The notes under the pieces: model-generated | Told to the model about the DNA's origin: nothing | Databases searched by the model: none | The model's input: the letters and a program-made list of their open reading frames with translations, nothing else | Source of the DNA: Acanthochromis polyacanthus | Taxonomy: Eukaryota > Chordata > Actinopteri > Pomacentridae | Length of the DNA: 64,000 nucleotides | Assembly (NCBI RefSeq): GCF_021347895.1 | Contig: NC_067131.1 | Span: forward strand, 10,444,653-10,508,652 | Reading direction: 5' to 3' | Translations under genes and position numbers: made by a program | Shown here: piece by piece, positions 13,301 to 23,500 of the stretch | Position numbering within the stretch: position 1 is the stretch's first letter | Layout: every line of letters begins with the position of its first letter

Positions 13301-14500
13301 ATGTGGTAAAAACATGTCATATGATGAAATAATGCAAAGTAGGCCATGAAAAACACCAGTGAGCAGTTTTCTTTGAAAAAAAAATCATCATGAATTTTGT
13401 CCAAAAAAACGCCATAGTATACTATGTCAAAAAAATATCATTTTTCAACATGTCATAAAAACATGCCAAATGATGAAATAATGTAAAGTTGGCCATTAAA
13501 AAACACTATAGAGAAGTTTTCTTTGAAAAAAAATCATTATGAATTTAGTCTAAAAAAAACGCCATAGTATACTATGTCGAAAAAAATGCAATTTTTTCAA
13601 CATGTCGTAAAAACATGCCATATGATGAAATAATGTAAAGTAGGCCATGAAAAACACCAGCGAGCAGTTTTCTTTGAAAAAAAATCATCATGAATTTTGT
13701 CCAAAAAAAACGCCATAGTATATATTATGTCGAAAAAAATGCATTTTTTTCAACATGTCGTAAAAACATGCCATATGATGAAATAATGTAAAGTAGGCCG
13801 TGAAAAACACTATAGAGCAGTTTTCTTTGAAAAAAAAATCATCATGAATTTTGTCCAAAAAAACGCCATAGTATATATAATATGTCGAAAAAAAATATGA
13901 TTTTTTCAACATGTGGTAAAAACATGCCATATGATGAAATAATGTAAAGTAGGCCATGAAAAACACCAGTGAGCAGTTTTCTTTGAAAAAAAAATCATCA
14001 TGAATTTTGTCCAAAAAAACGCCATAGTATATATAATATGTCGAAAAAAAATATGATTTTTTCAACATGTGGTAAAAACATGTCATATGATGAAATAATG
14101 TAAAGTAGGTCGTGAAAAACATCATAGAGCAGTTTTCTTTGAAAAAAAAAATCACCATGAATTTTGTCCAAAAAAACGCCATAGTATATATAATATGTCG
14201 AAAAAAAATATGATTTTTTCAACATGTGGTAAAAACATGCCATATGATGAAATAATGTAAAGTAGGCCATGAAAAACACCAGTGAGCAGTTTTCTTTGAA
14301 AAAAAAATCATCATGAATTTTGTCCAAAAAAACGCCATAGTATACTATGTCAAAAAAATATCATTTTTCAACATGTGGTAAAAACATGCCATATGACGAA
14401 ATAATGTAAAGTTGGCCATTAAAAAACACTCTAGAGAAGTTTTCTTTGGAAAAAAATCATTATGAATTTAGTCTAAAAAAAACGCCATAGTATACTATGT
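10350..14500. repeat. SINE-free higher-order repeat, period about 1,230 bp
   Basis: Variant units recur every 1,230 bp, which is eight basic units. For example, the unit reading ACATGCCAAATGATG occurs near 11,005, 12,235 and 13,465, and the start of identical variant blocks falls at 11,228, 12,458 and 13,688. No SINE copy lies in this segment. Confidence 0.75.
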
Positions 14501-14841
14501 CGAAAAAAATGCATTTTTTTCAACATGTCGTAAAAACATGCCATATGATGAAATAATGTAAAGTCGGCCGTGAAAAACACTATAGAGCAGTTTTCTTTGA
14601 AAAAAAATCATCATGAATTTTGTCCAAAAAAACGCCATAGTATATATAATATGTCGAAAAAAAATATGATTTTTTCAACATGTCGTAAAAACATGCCATA
14701 TGATGAAATAATGTAAAATAGGCCGTGAAAAACACTATAGAGTAGTTTTCTTTGAAAAAAAAATCACCATGAATTTTGTCCAAAAAAACGCCATAGTAAC
14801 TATGTCGAAAAAAATATGATTTTTTCAACACACTGGAAAAC

Positions 14842-15023
14842 GGGTGCCTGTATAGCTCACTGGGTTAAGCAGGCGAACCATGTGTTGGGGCTGGTCTCAG
14901 ATGCTGCTGCCCGGGTTCGATTCCCGCTTGAGGCCTTTTACCACATTCCTTCCCCAAACTCTTCTCCATCTCCCCTGTCAAATACAGCCGAGAAAAAGGC
15001 TAAAAAATAACAAACAAAAAACC
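14842..15023 (+). repeat. SINE copy 15 (E/D intermediate)
   Basis: It has CCGGGTTCGATTCC like D, but an E-like tail ACAAACAAAAAACCC. Private changes include TGTTGGGGCTGG and TCTCAGATGC. Confidence 0.8.
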
Positions 15024-15189
15024 CAGGTCGTAAAAACACGCCATATGACGAAATAATGTAAAGTAGGCCGTGAAAAACACTATAGAGCAGTTTTCTTTGA
15101 AAAAAAATCATCATGATATTTTGCCCAAAAAAACAGCATAGTATACTATGTCGAAAAAAAATGCAATCTTTTCAACATGCTGTAAAAAC

Positions 15190-15379
15190 GGCACCTGTAT
15201 AGCTCACTGGGTTAAGCAGGCGAACCATGTGTAGGGGCTGGTCTCGAACGCTGCTACCTGGGTTTGATTCCCGCGTGACGCTCTTTGCTGCATTTCTTAC
15301 CCAAACTCTTCTCGCCATTTCTGGTCACTCTCCGTCTCTCCTGTCAAATAAAGCTGAGAAAAAGGCCAAAAAAAACCCC
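15190..15379 (+). repeat. SINE copy 16 (diverged subtype F)
   Basis: Starts GGCACCTG. The B box is GGTTTGATTCC, followed by CGCGTGACGCTCTTTG in place of the usual GCTTGAGGCCC. The body carries an extra TGGTCACTCTCCGTC segment. It is the most divergent copy in the array. Confidence 0.75.
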
Positions 15380-16600
15380 CATGTCGTAAAAACATGCCAT
15401 ATGATGAAATAATGTAAAGTAGGCCATTAAAAAACACTATAGAGAAGTTTTCTTTGAAAAAAAATCACCATGAATTTTGTCCAAAAAAACGCCATAGTAT
15501 ACTGTCGAAAAAAATATGATTTTTTCAACATGTTGTAAAAACATGCCATATGATGAAATAATGTAAAGTAGGCCATGAAAAACACCAGCGAGCAGTTTTC
15601 TTTGAAAAAAAAATCATCATGAATTTTGTCCAAAAAAACGCCATAGTATACTATGTCGAAAAAAATATCATTTTTCAACATGTCATAAAAACATGCCATC
15701 TGATGAAATAATGTAAAGTAGGCCATTAAAAAACACTCTAGAGAAGTTTTCTTTGAAAAAAAATCATTATGAATTTAGTCTAAAAAAACGCCATAGTATA
15801 CTATGTCGAAAAAAATGCAATTTTTTCAACGTGTCGTAAAAACATGCCATATGATGAAATAATGTAAAGTAGGCAGTGAAAAACACCAGCGAGCAGTTTT
15901 CTTTGAAAAAAAAATCCTCATGATATTTAGTCTAAAAAAACGCCATAGTAACTGTCGAAAAATATATATAATTTTTTCAACATGCCGTATAAACATGCCA
16001 TATGATGAAATAATGTAAAGTAGGCCGTGAAAAACACCATAGAGCAGTTTTCTTTGAAAAAAATCATCATGAATTTTGTCCAAAAAAAACGCCATAGTAT
16101 ATACTATGTCGAAAAAAAAGGCATTTTTTTCAACATGTCGTAAAAACATGCCATATGATGAAATAATGTAAAGTAGGCCGTGAAAAAAACTATAGAGCAG
16201 TTTTCTGTGAAAAAAAAACATCATGAATTTTGTCCAAAAAAAACGCCATAGTATACTATGTCGAAAAAAATGCAATTTTTTCAACGTGTCGTAAAAACAT
16301 GCCATATGATGAAATAATGTAAAGTAGGCCATGAAAAACACCAGCGAGCAGTTTTCTTTGAAAAAAAACCCTCATGATATTTAGTCTAAATAAACGCCAT
16401 AGTAACTGTCGAAAAATATATATAATTTTTTCAACATGTCGTAAAAACATGCCATATGATGAAATAATGTAAAGTAGGCCGTGAAAAACATCATAGAGCA
16501 GTTTTCTTTGAAAAAAAAAATCATCATGAATTTTGTCCAAAAAAAACACCACAGGATACTATGACGAAAAAAATATGATTTTTTCAACATGTTGTAAAAA

Positions 16601-16788
16601 GGGCGCCTGTATAGCTCACTGGGTTAAGCAGGCGAACCATGTGTAGGGGCTGGTCTTGGACGCTGCTGCTCGGGTTCGATTCCCGCTTGAGGCCCTTTGC
16701 TGCATTTCTTACCCCAACTCTTCTCCCCATTTCCTGTCTCTCCTGTCAAATAAAGCCTAGAAAAAGGCCGAAACAACAACAAAAAAAC
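16601..16788 (+). repeat. SINE copy 17 (subtype C variant)
   Basis: It has the C-type tail ACAACAACAAAAAAACC but an A/B-type GGGCGCCTG start and GCTGCTGCTCGGGTTCG. Confidence 0.8.
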
Positions 16789-17252
16789 CATGTCGTAAGA
16801 ACATGCCATATAATGAAATAATGTAAAGTAGGCCGTGAAAAACACCAGCGAGCAGTTTTCTTTGAAAAAAAATCATCATGAATTTTGTCCAGAAAAACGT
16901 ATACTATGTCGAAAAAAATATGATCTTTTCAACATGTGGTAAAAACATGTCATATGACGAAATAATGTAAAGTTGGCCGTGAAAAACATTATAGAGCAGT
17001 TTTCTTTGAAAAAAATCATCATGAATTTTGTCCAAAAAAAAAAAACGCCACAGTATACGATGTCGAAAAAAAATATGATTTTTTCAACATGTCGTAAAAA
17101 CATGCCATCTGATGAAATAATGTAAAGTAGGCCATTAAAAAACACTATAGAGCAGTTTTCTTTGGAAAAAAAATCATCATGAATTTAGTAAAAAAAAAAC
17201 GCCATAGTAACTATGTCGAAAAAAATGTGATTTTTTCAACACATTGGAAAAA

Positions 17253-17431
17253 GGGTGCCTGTATAGCTCACTGGGTTAAGCAGGCGAACCATGTGTCGGG
17301 GCTGGTCTTGGACGCTGCTGCCCGGGTTCGATTCCCGCTTGAGGCCTTTTACCACATTCCTTCCCCAAACTCTTCTCCGTCTCCCCTGTCAAATACAGCC
17401 TAGAAAAAGGCTAAAAAAATAACAAACAAAT
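17253..17431 (+). repeat. SINE copy 18 (subtype D)
   Basis: Matches copies 4, 9 and 12. It lies 652 bp after copy 17, preserving the C-D spacing. Confidence 0.8.
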
Positions 17432-18319
17432 GCAGGTCGTAAAGACGTGCCATATGATGAAATAATGTAAAGAAGGCCGTGAAAAACACTATAGAGAGGT
17501 TTTCTTTGAAAAAAATCATCATGAATTTTGTCCAAAAAAACGCTATAGTATGTATGCTATGTCGAAAAAAAATATGATTTTTTCAACATGTGGTATAAAC
17601 ATGCCATATGATGAAATAATGTAAAGTAGGCCGTGAAAAACACTAGTGAGCAGTTTTCTTTGAAAAAAAAATCATCATGATATTTTGTCCAAAAAAACAC
17701 TATAGTTTACTATGTTGAAAAAAATATGATTTTTTCAACATGTGGTAAAAACATGCCATATGATGAAATAATGTAAAGTAGGTCGTGAAAAACACCAGTG
17801 AGCAGTTTTCTTTGAAAAAAATCATCATGAATTTTGTCCAAAAAAACGCCAGAGTAAACTATGTTGAAAAAAAATATCATTTTTCAACATGTCATAAAAA
17901 CATGCCATATGATGAAATAATGTAAAGCAGGCCATTAAAAAAACACTATAGAGAAGTTTTCTTTGAAAAAAAATCATCATGAATTTAGTCTTAAAAAACG
18001 CCATAGTAACTGTCGAAAAATATATATAATTTTTTCAACATGTCGTAAAAACATGCCATATGATGAAATAATGTAAAGTAGTCCTTGAAAAACACTATAG
18101 AGCAGTTTTCTTTGAAAAAAAATCATCATTATATTTTGTCCAAAAAAACGCCATAGTATACTATGTCGAAAAAAATGCAATTTTTTCAACATGTTGTAAA
18201 AACATGTCATATGATGAAATAATGTAACGTAGGCCATGAAAAACACCAGCGAGCAGTTTTCTTTGAAAAAAAAACATCATGAATTTTGTCCAAAAAAAAA
18301 GCCATAGTATACTATGTCG

Positions 18320-18620
18320 TGTTACAGGATGTCCGGAAGAGCAAAAGTAACAATCGATTAGATTTTGGGGGTGATCCGGATCACCGTCTGGATCCAGGAT
18401 TTTTTTGAAGGTCGAAGGAAAATTGGACAAAATCTAATCGATTGTTACTTTTGCTCTTCCGGACATCCTGTAAAAATTTGGTGAAAATCTGTCCATGACT
18501 TTTTGAGTTATGCTGTTAACAGACAAACAGACACACACACACACACACACAGACGGACAGACAGACAGACAAACGGTATGGCGGAGGTATGCGCTCTCCG
18601 AATGCTTTTCTAGTTGAACT
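18320..18620. mobile_element. Short interspersed element with 46-bp inverted repeat and microsatellite tail
   Basis: It starts directly at the end of the last satellite unit. Positions 18322-18367 and 18428-18473 are perfect reverse complements. Then come TTTTTGAGTTATGCTG, an (AC)n run near 18531-18551, ACAG repeats, and GGCGGAGGTATGCGCTC. From memory, such a tail is common at the 3' ends of teleost retroposons. Family assignment is inference. Confidence 0.6.
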
Positions 18621-19439
18621 ATGCGGTGTTCTTTTTCACATACTTTTTGCTGTTTTGCGTGACAAAAAACAAAGAAACACAATGGTTAGGATGTCAAAAA
18701 GCCCTCTTGCAGTTGTCATATGCAGTATGACCTTTTCTTATTTTAGTGAACTGTACTACTTCTTAATTACTATATATCATTTCTAATTGGCTGAACTGTG
18801 TGTAACTAACTCAGAATTCAGCACATTTGATGAAACAACTTCTTTTCTTCAACAACGAAAGAAGATACATGGCACTTGTATTGTAAAAATAATTAAAAGT
18901 CATTGTTCAGGTGGCTATTTCATGAAGAAATTCCCCTTTAGAACATGGAGTATGATTACACTCATAAATTTAAAAATGAATAATAAACATGTATAACAAT
19001 GCTACTAATGATAGAAAATTAAACAATATTTAATTATTGAAAGAGAGGACACGAGTCTATATGCAAAAGCAAAATCTATTTATTTATTACAGGGTAAAAA
19101 AAAATGCAAATACATTTTTTTTCTTTTTACAGCACTCATTGTCAATACATTGTATGCTACATGTGCCACATTTATTTATTTATTTGTGTGTAGTGTCATG
19201 GGAGTTTTATTACTCGAGACAAATATATTCGATTAGTGAATCCCGTTATTGAAGTAGGAACAAACATACGCCGGAACCATGCTTACGACACACAGGGGAT
19301 GGGGGGAATCTTGAGGCTGCGACAAAGAGAGATGTAAACATCATTCAAACCAGCAGCGGATTGTAAACTGTTCAACTATTGCAATATTTTATGCCTGTAA
19401 ATACAAAACACTAGCTTATCGAAAATGATGCACTCCGAA
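18621..19439. other. Unassigned intergenic DNA
   Basis: A/T-rich sequence with short T- and A-runs between the array and NT5C3B. Only short unsupported open frames are present. No gene, RNA or element is recognised. Confidence 0.5.
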
Positions 19440-19640
19440 CGGCTTTCCTGAATTTCCGGTTGCACGTCACTGACACTTCGTTTAAAATGGCAAGTTAACG
19501 GTCAGATGTTACGTAACCCGGTGCAGTGTTAGCTAAAACAGGCTGTTAAAGTTTACATATTTATTCTTTGACAACGTTTATGGACGGTAAAATAACGAAA
19601 GACGACGCGTTTTATTTCAAATACAGCGTAGTTTTGTAGA
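19440..19640 (+). promoter_or_regulatory. Possible NT5C3B promoter region
   Basis: The segment holds an ETS-like TTTCCGG near 19452 and a CRE-like CACGTCACTGA near 19464. It lies upstream of the NT5C3B exons on the same strand. No TATA box is clear and no transcription start can be fixed. This is inference from position and motifs. Confidence 0.3.
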
Positions 19641-20130
19641 GAGAACAAATTGTTTGTAATTAGTCTGAGCTGAGCAGCTGTGGTATTTAGTTAATTGTAA
19701 CTGATTAGCAGCTTGTGAAACAGGAAATTAGCCTTAATGTGAGGCGTTATGTTTTAAACATAGAATTATATATGTTGGAACAGCTTACAGAGAAAACGGG
19801 AATTTCCTTAAATGGAGGCTCAGCTAAGCCAAGTGAATATGAATTTCTTTTTCTTTATTTTATTTGTTTTCTATTTACAGTGGAGCCTAAACACCAGCAC
19901 TGAAAGCCTGTCATGTATTTATGTCAAACAAAGTCGAATCGAAGTTTAATTGTGGCAAGAGAAAATGAGTCCTCTGTGCATTAAACCCATAGTATTATTG
20001 GGAATTAGTTTAGGAGAAGTGCACCTACTGAACACTTTCTCTATTTTCTCCAAAGTTATTACCTTGCTATAACCAGGAAACGTCATTAAATCATCAAACA
20101 AATGAATTTTCTCCTTGTCTTTCCTTGCAG

Positions 20131-20205
20131 ATATACCATATTCCCTGGATCTACACACCGGTGAGGACTATCCTGGCAATCTGGCACCAGCTCACCAAAA
20201 CTGAG
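20131..20205 (+). other. Candidate 5' exon of NT5C3B (uncertain)
   Basis: A 75-nt segment follows a good acceptor (TTTCCTTGCAG) and ends at GAG before GTGAGG. It is open in the frame that joins the next NT5C3B exon and would encode ...HQLTKTE before IPELAKC. It has no in-frame ATG, so a start further upstream would be needed, and I could not find one with matching phase. Confidence 0.35.
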
Positions 20206-20592
20206 GTGAGGACGCTCATCTGAAATATGAAAATGTGTAATTCATTCTAGAGACTTCACAGACAGTAGCTAAGTTTCAGTAGTATTTGTACAGTGACTTT
20301 TTTTTTTTAGTTGTAATCTTGCCTCTGTACACTGCCACAAGAAGAAATGAAGCATTCATGATGTGGTCTGAAACATTGACTTTAAGCTTTAATTCAAACA
20401 TATTGCAAATTCACTGTGGTGGTGTACAGAGGCAAAATAATACAAACTGCATCACTGTCCAAACACTCGTGGACCTGACAGTAATTCCACTTTGAAAGAA
20501 AATGATTGATAAAAGGTAAGTGAAATCTCTCCAGGCTAGGGGGACTGCATTTTAGTAACATGCATCATAAGACTGAAGGCTTTTCTTTTCAG

Positions 20593-23500
20593 ATCCCGGA
20601 GTTGGCCAAGTGCTCGGTGCTGATGAGGGAACGCAGCAGAGTGGAGGAGACGATCTACGCCATGCAGCGAGCAGGTGCAGGCAGTCTGCAGGTGAGAGCA
20701 CTGAGTGGACGTCATAAACAGGAATGTTGGGAGATAATTAAAACGATTAGACGAAAACAAGTTTCCGGGCACTGAAAAGCTTATTCAATTTGAGAGGGAT
20801 ATCTGAATATAATACAGCAAATAGTCCCAAATATACAAGGTTTTCTGTCAAACACATTAATTGATTTAGGCATTTATTCTAGTGCACGTGCTTGGAGAAC
20901 TCAGACTTCACAACCTCTGAACAGTGGAAAAGGTATTATGGTAAAGAAGCAATAAGTCTGAACTTCAGCTCCACCTCTGAACCTAACTCCGCCCACTGCA
21001 TGATTTTGAAAAGCTACAAAAACGGGCAAGCAGCTGAGAGGGGAGGGATGTGTGAGGCAGGAGTAGCTTAACGACAAACCCCAGAGGAGAGCGAAAGGAA
21101 GACTGAGAGTGATACACCTAGAGAGCTGTTTTTAGGCAGAGAAACATGTTGATCCAGTCTAAGATCAGAGCTGTCGGAGAGGAGGCAATGCAAGTACAAT
21201 AGAGGGAGGAGGTAGTTTCTGATTTGTAATGTTAGTAAGGAGGGTAGAAGGAGCATCTGCTGGGGAAGAATACAGACTGGTGGCATTTCTACCACTGTGA
21301 AAAGCACAAATCTAAGCCACTCAAAATTTTGAACGGTGGTGTAATTTATGTGGGAAAGGGAGGGTTGGTGAGTGAAGGACTTGTTTGTTTTCATTCACTC
21401 AGTTAGTACAAGGTGCTGTGCAAATAAAATCTGATCAAGTGATTGATGCAAAGTTAAACTTCAGGGTTAGGACTTGAGAAAATGTACTGTATATTTCACT
21501 GTATGGAATCTTTGGTTGGTTGCTGATTTTCATGGAGATATCTTTCCTTTTTCACAGGTCATCTCAGACTTTGACATGACACTCACCAGATTCGCTCACA
21601 ACGGCAAGAGAGTTGCCACCACCCACAGTAAGCACAAAGATCGTCTCATCATTCTAGACTTTTGTTACGTTGTTCTTCTCCTGTGTTGACTTGAGTGTCT
21701 TGTGTCTTTCTAAAACTTACAAACCTGTTTTCTTTGCTTTTTTTTTTAAGACATCCTGGATAACCGGTTGCTGATTAATGAAGACTGCACTAAGAAAGTC
21801 AGAAATGCAATAATTTCACTCCACACATTTCTACTGCTGCAATTTTTTTGTCCAGATCACGATTTGCTTGGTTCTCTTGAATTCTGATCAATTGATAAAT
21901 TTGTCAATTATTGTGGAGTATTTCTTGTTGTTCCTTTGCAGATGAGGGAGCTGTTGAACATTTATTATCCCATCGAGATTGATGCTAGTCGGAGTGTTGA
22001 AGAGAAGCTACCTCTCATGGTGGAGTGGTGAGAAAGAAACTGATCAGGATAATAACTGTTCTGTTACACATGCAGGTTTTACAAACTTAGTTGATTAGTA
22101 CATCTGCTTTTTTTTTTAACAATTCTACACATACTGCAAATATATTGTAAACTCTGATGCTTATACAATCTTTATACAAAGTTAGTACATATTATCCTCT
22201 TTGAAACGGAGCCCACAGCAGCTACAATCATTTATTCAACAAAAGCGTCAATGGATGTTGTATTGTTCCACTGAAAAGTAAGCGGCCTGTACTGCCCCTT
22301 TAGCAGAAATAACTTCTTTTAAGCGTGTTACAAAGTTGCCCACCAGTCTCTGATGCTGATTTGCTGAAATACTTCAGTTGTTCAGAGTCAATGTTGAGGT
22401 TTCTCGCTCACATACTGCCTGTTTCAAATCCACCCGCATAATTTCAGTTATGTTCAGATCTGACCTTTGACAAGGTTTTTCCACAACGTTCCATTTCTCC
22501 ATGTGCCACATCTGCTATTTTTAAATTTAAATTATGAAAATGATTAGAAAATGTCAATTTTTACATTTGAGTGCATCACCTTCAATCAAGGCAATCAAAG
22601 TTTATTTGTAAAGCCCTTTACAACAGCCCAAAGGGTGACCACGGTGCTTCACAGTGAAAAACAAGAGAATAACTTAAAAACAATACAGAAACTTAAAACA
22701 GGACAAACAATCACACTTGCTCTCACACCTATGGGCAAATTTAGAATAATCAATCAACCTCAGTGCATTTTTGAACTGTGGGAGGAAACCCATGCATGCA
22801 CAGGGAGAACATGCAAACTCCATGCAGAAAGATCCCAGGAAGGCCGGAACACCAACCAGGGATCTTCTAGCTGCAAGGCAAAAGTGCTAACAACCACGCC
22901 ACTGTGCAGCCTGTAAAATATACAATAAAACAATAAAATAAACGGCAATAAAACAGCACTAAAATATACATCTAAAAGAAATAAAAGTAATAAAATGTCA
23001 CTGTGCCGCTCGGTATTAAAAGCCAATTTAAACAGGAAGGTTTTGAGTTTTGCTTTAAAAAGGCCTAGGTCAGTGATGGTGCGCATGTCGTGGGTTAGGG
23101 GAGCATTTTCCAGAGCCTGGGTGCAGCTACAGAGAACACCTGGTCACCCCAGTGTTTGTACTTCAAGCAGCCGCTGATTAGATGATCTCATAGCTCTTTT
23201 TGGTCCTTTAAAGTTAAAAGCTCAGATAAATAAAGTGGAGCAAGTCCGTTAAGAGCTTTAAAAAGAAGCAAAAGTTTAAAAAGAATTCTTGACTGGGCTG
23301 GAAGCAAGTGGAGAGCGTACCTTTGTCCAGTGTTTGTTCTTTTATGCATGTTTCTATCCATATTGTACCAGTTATACCTCAGACAAATTAAAATGCAAAT
23401 AGTTTTTTCCAATACTTTCAATACTTTTTGAGTTTGAGTTTTCTGTGCACCAAAGAAAGAAGAGGATGGCTGATCTTGAACTTGCTGCCCCCTACAGGTG

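Larger units (their letters stand above)
190..18319. repeat. Satellite array, unit about 155 bp, complete in the window
   Basis: A head-to-tail array of an A/T-rich unit, roughly 90-100 copies by estimate. In order a unit contains AATCATCATGAATTTTGTCC, an A-run, the palindrome CATAGTATACTATG or a TATATAATATG variant, an A-run, TATGATTTTTTCAACATG, AAAACATGCCATATGATG, AAATAATGTAAAGTAGGCC, and a GAGCAGTTTTCTTTG block. Spacing measured between neighbouring ATCATGAATTTTG sites is about 155-157 bp. Units differ by point changes and A-run length. Many minus-strand open frames of 60-170 codons run through the units, but these follow from the repeat and do not suggest protein genes. Both ends of the array are in the window. 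Confidence 0.95.

Noticed and set aside
444..17431. tRNA genes (A and B boxes, clover-like head)
   Set aside because: The heads are followed by a common body and A-rich tail, lack a proper anticodon arm and acceptor pairing, and sit in target-duplicated sites; they are SINEs.
180..18300. Many minus-strand open frames of 60-171 codons with repeated FFTAYFTLFHHMACFY-type peptides
   Set aside because: They are translations of the 155-bp satellite unit. They change frame with A-run length and share no family, start context or splice structure.
190..18319. CRISPR-like spaced repeats
   Set aside because: The units are contiguous and near-identical along their whole length, with no unique spacers and no cas genes, in eukaryotic DNA.
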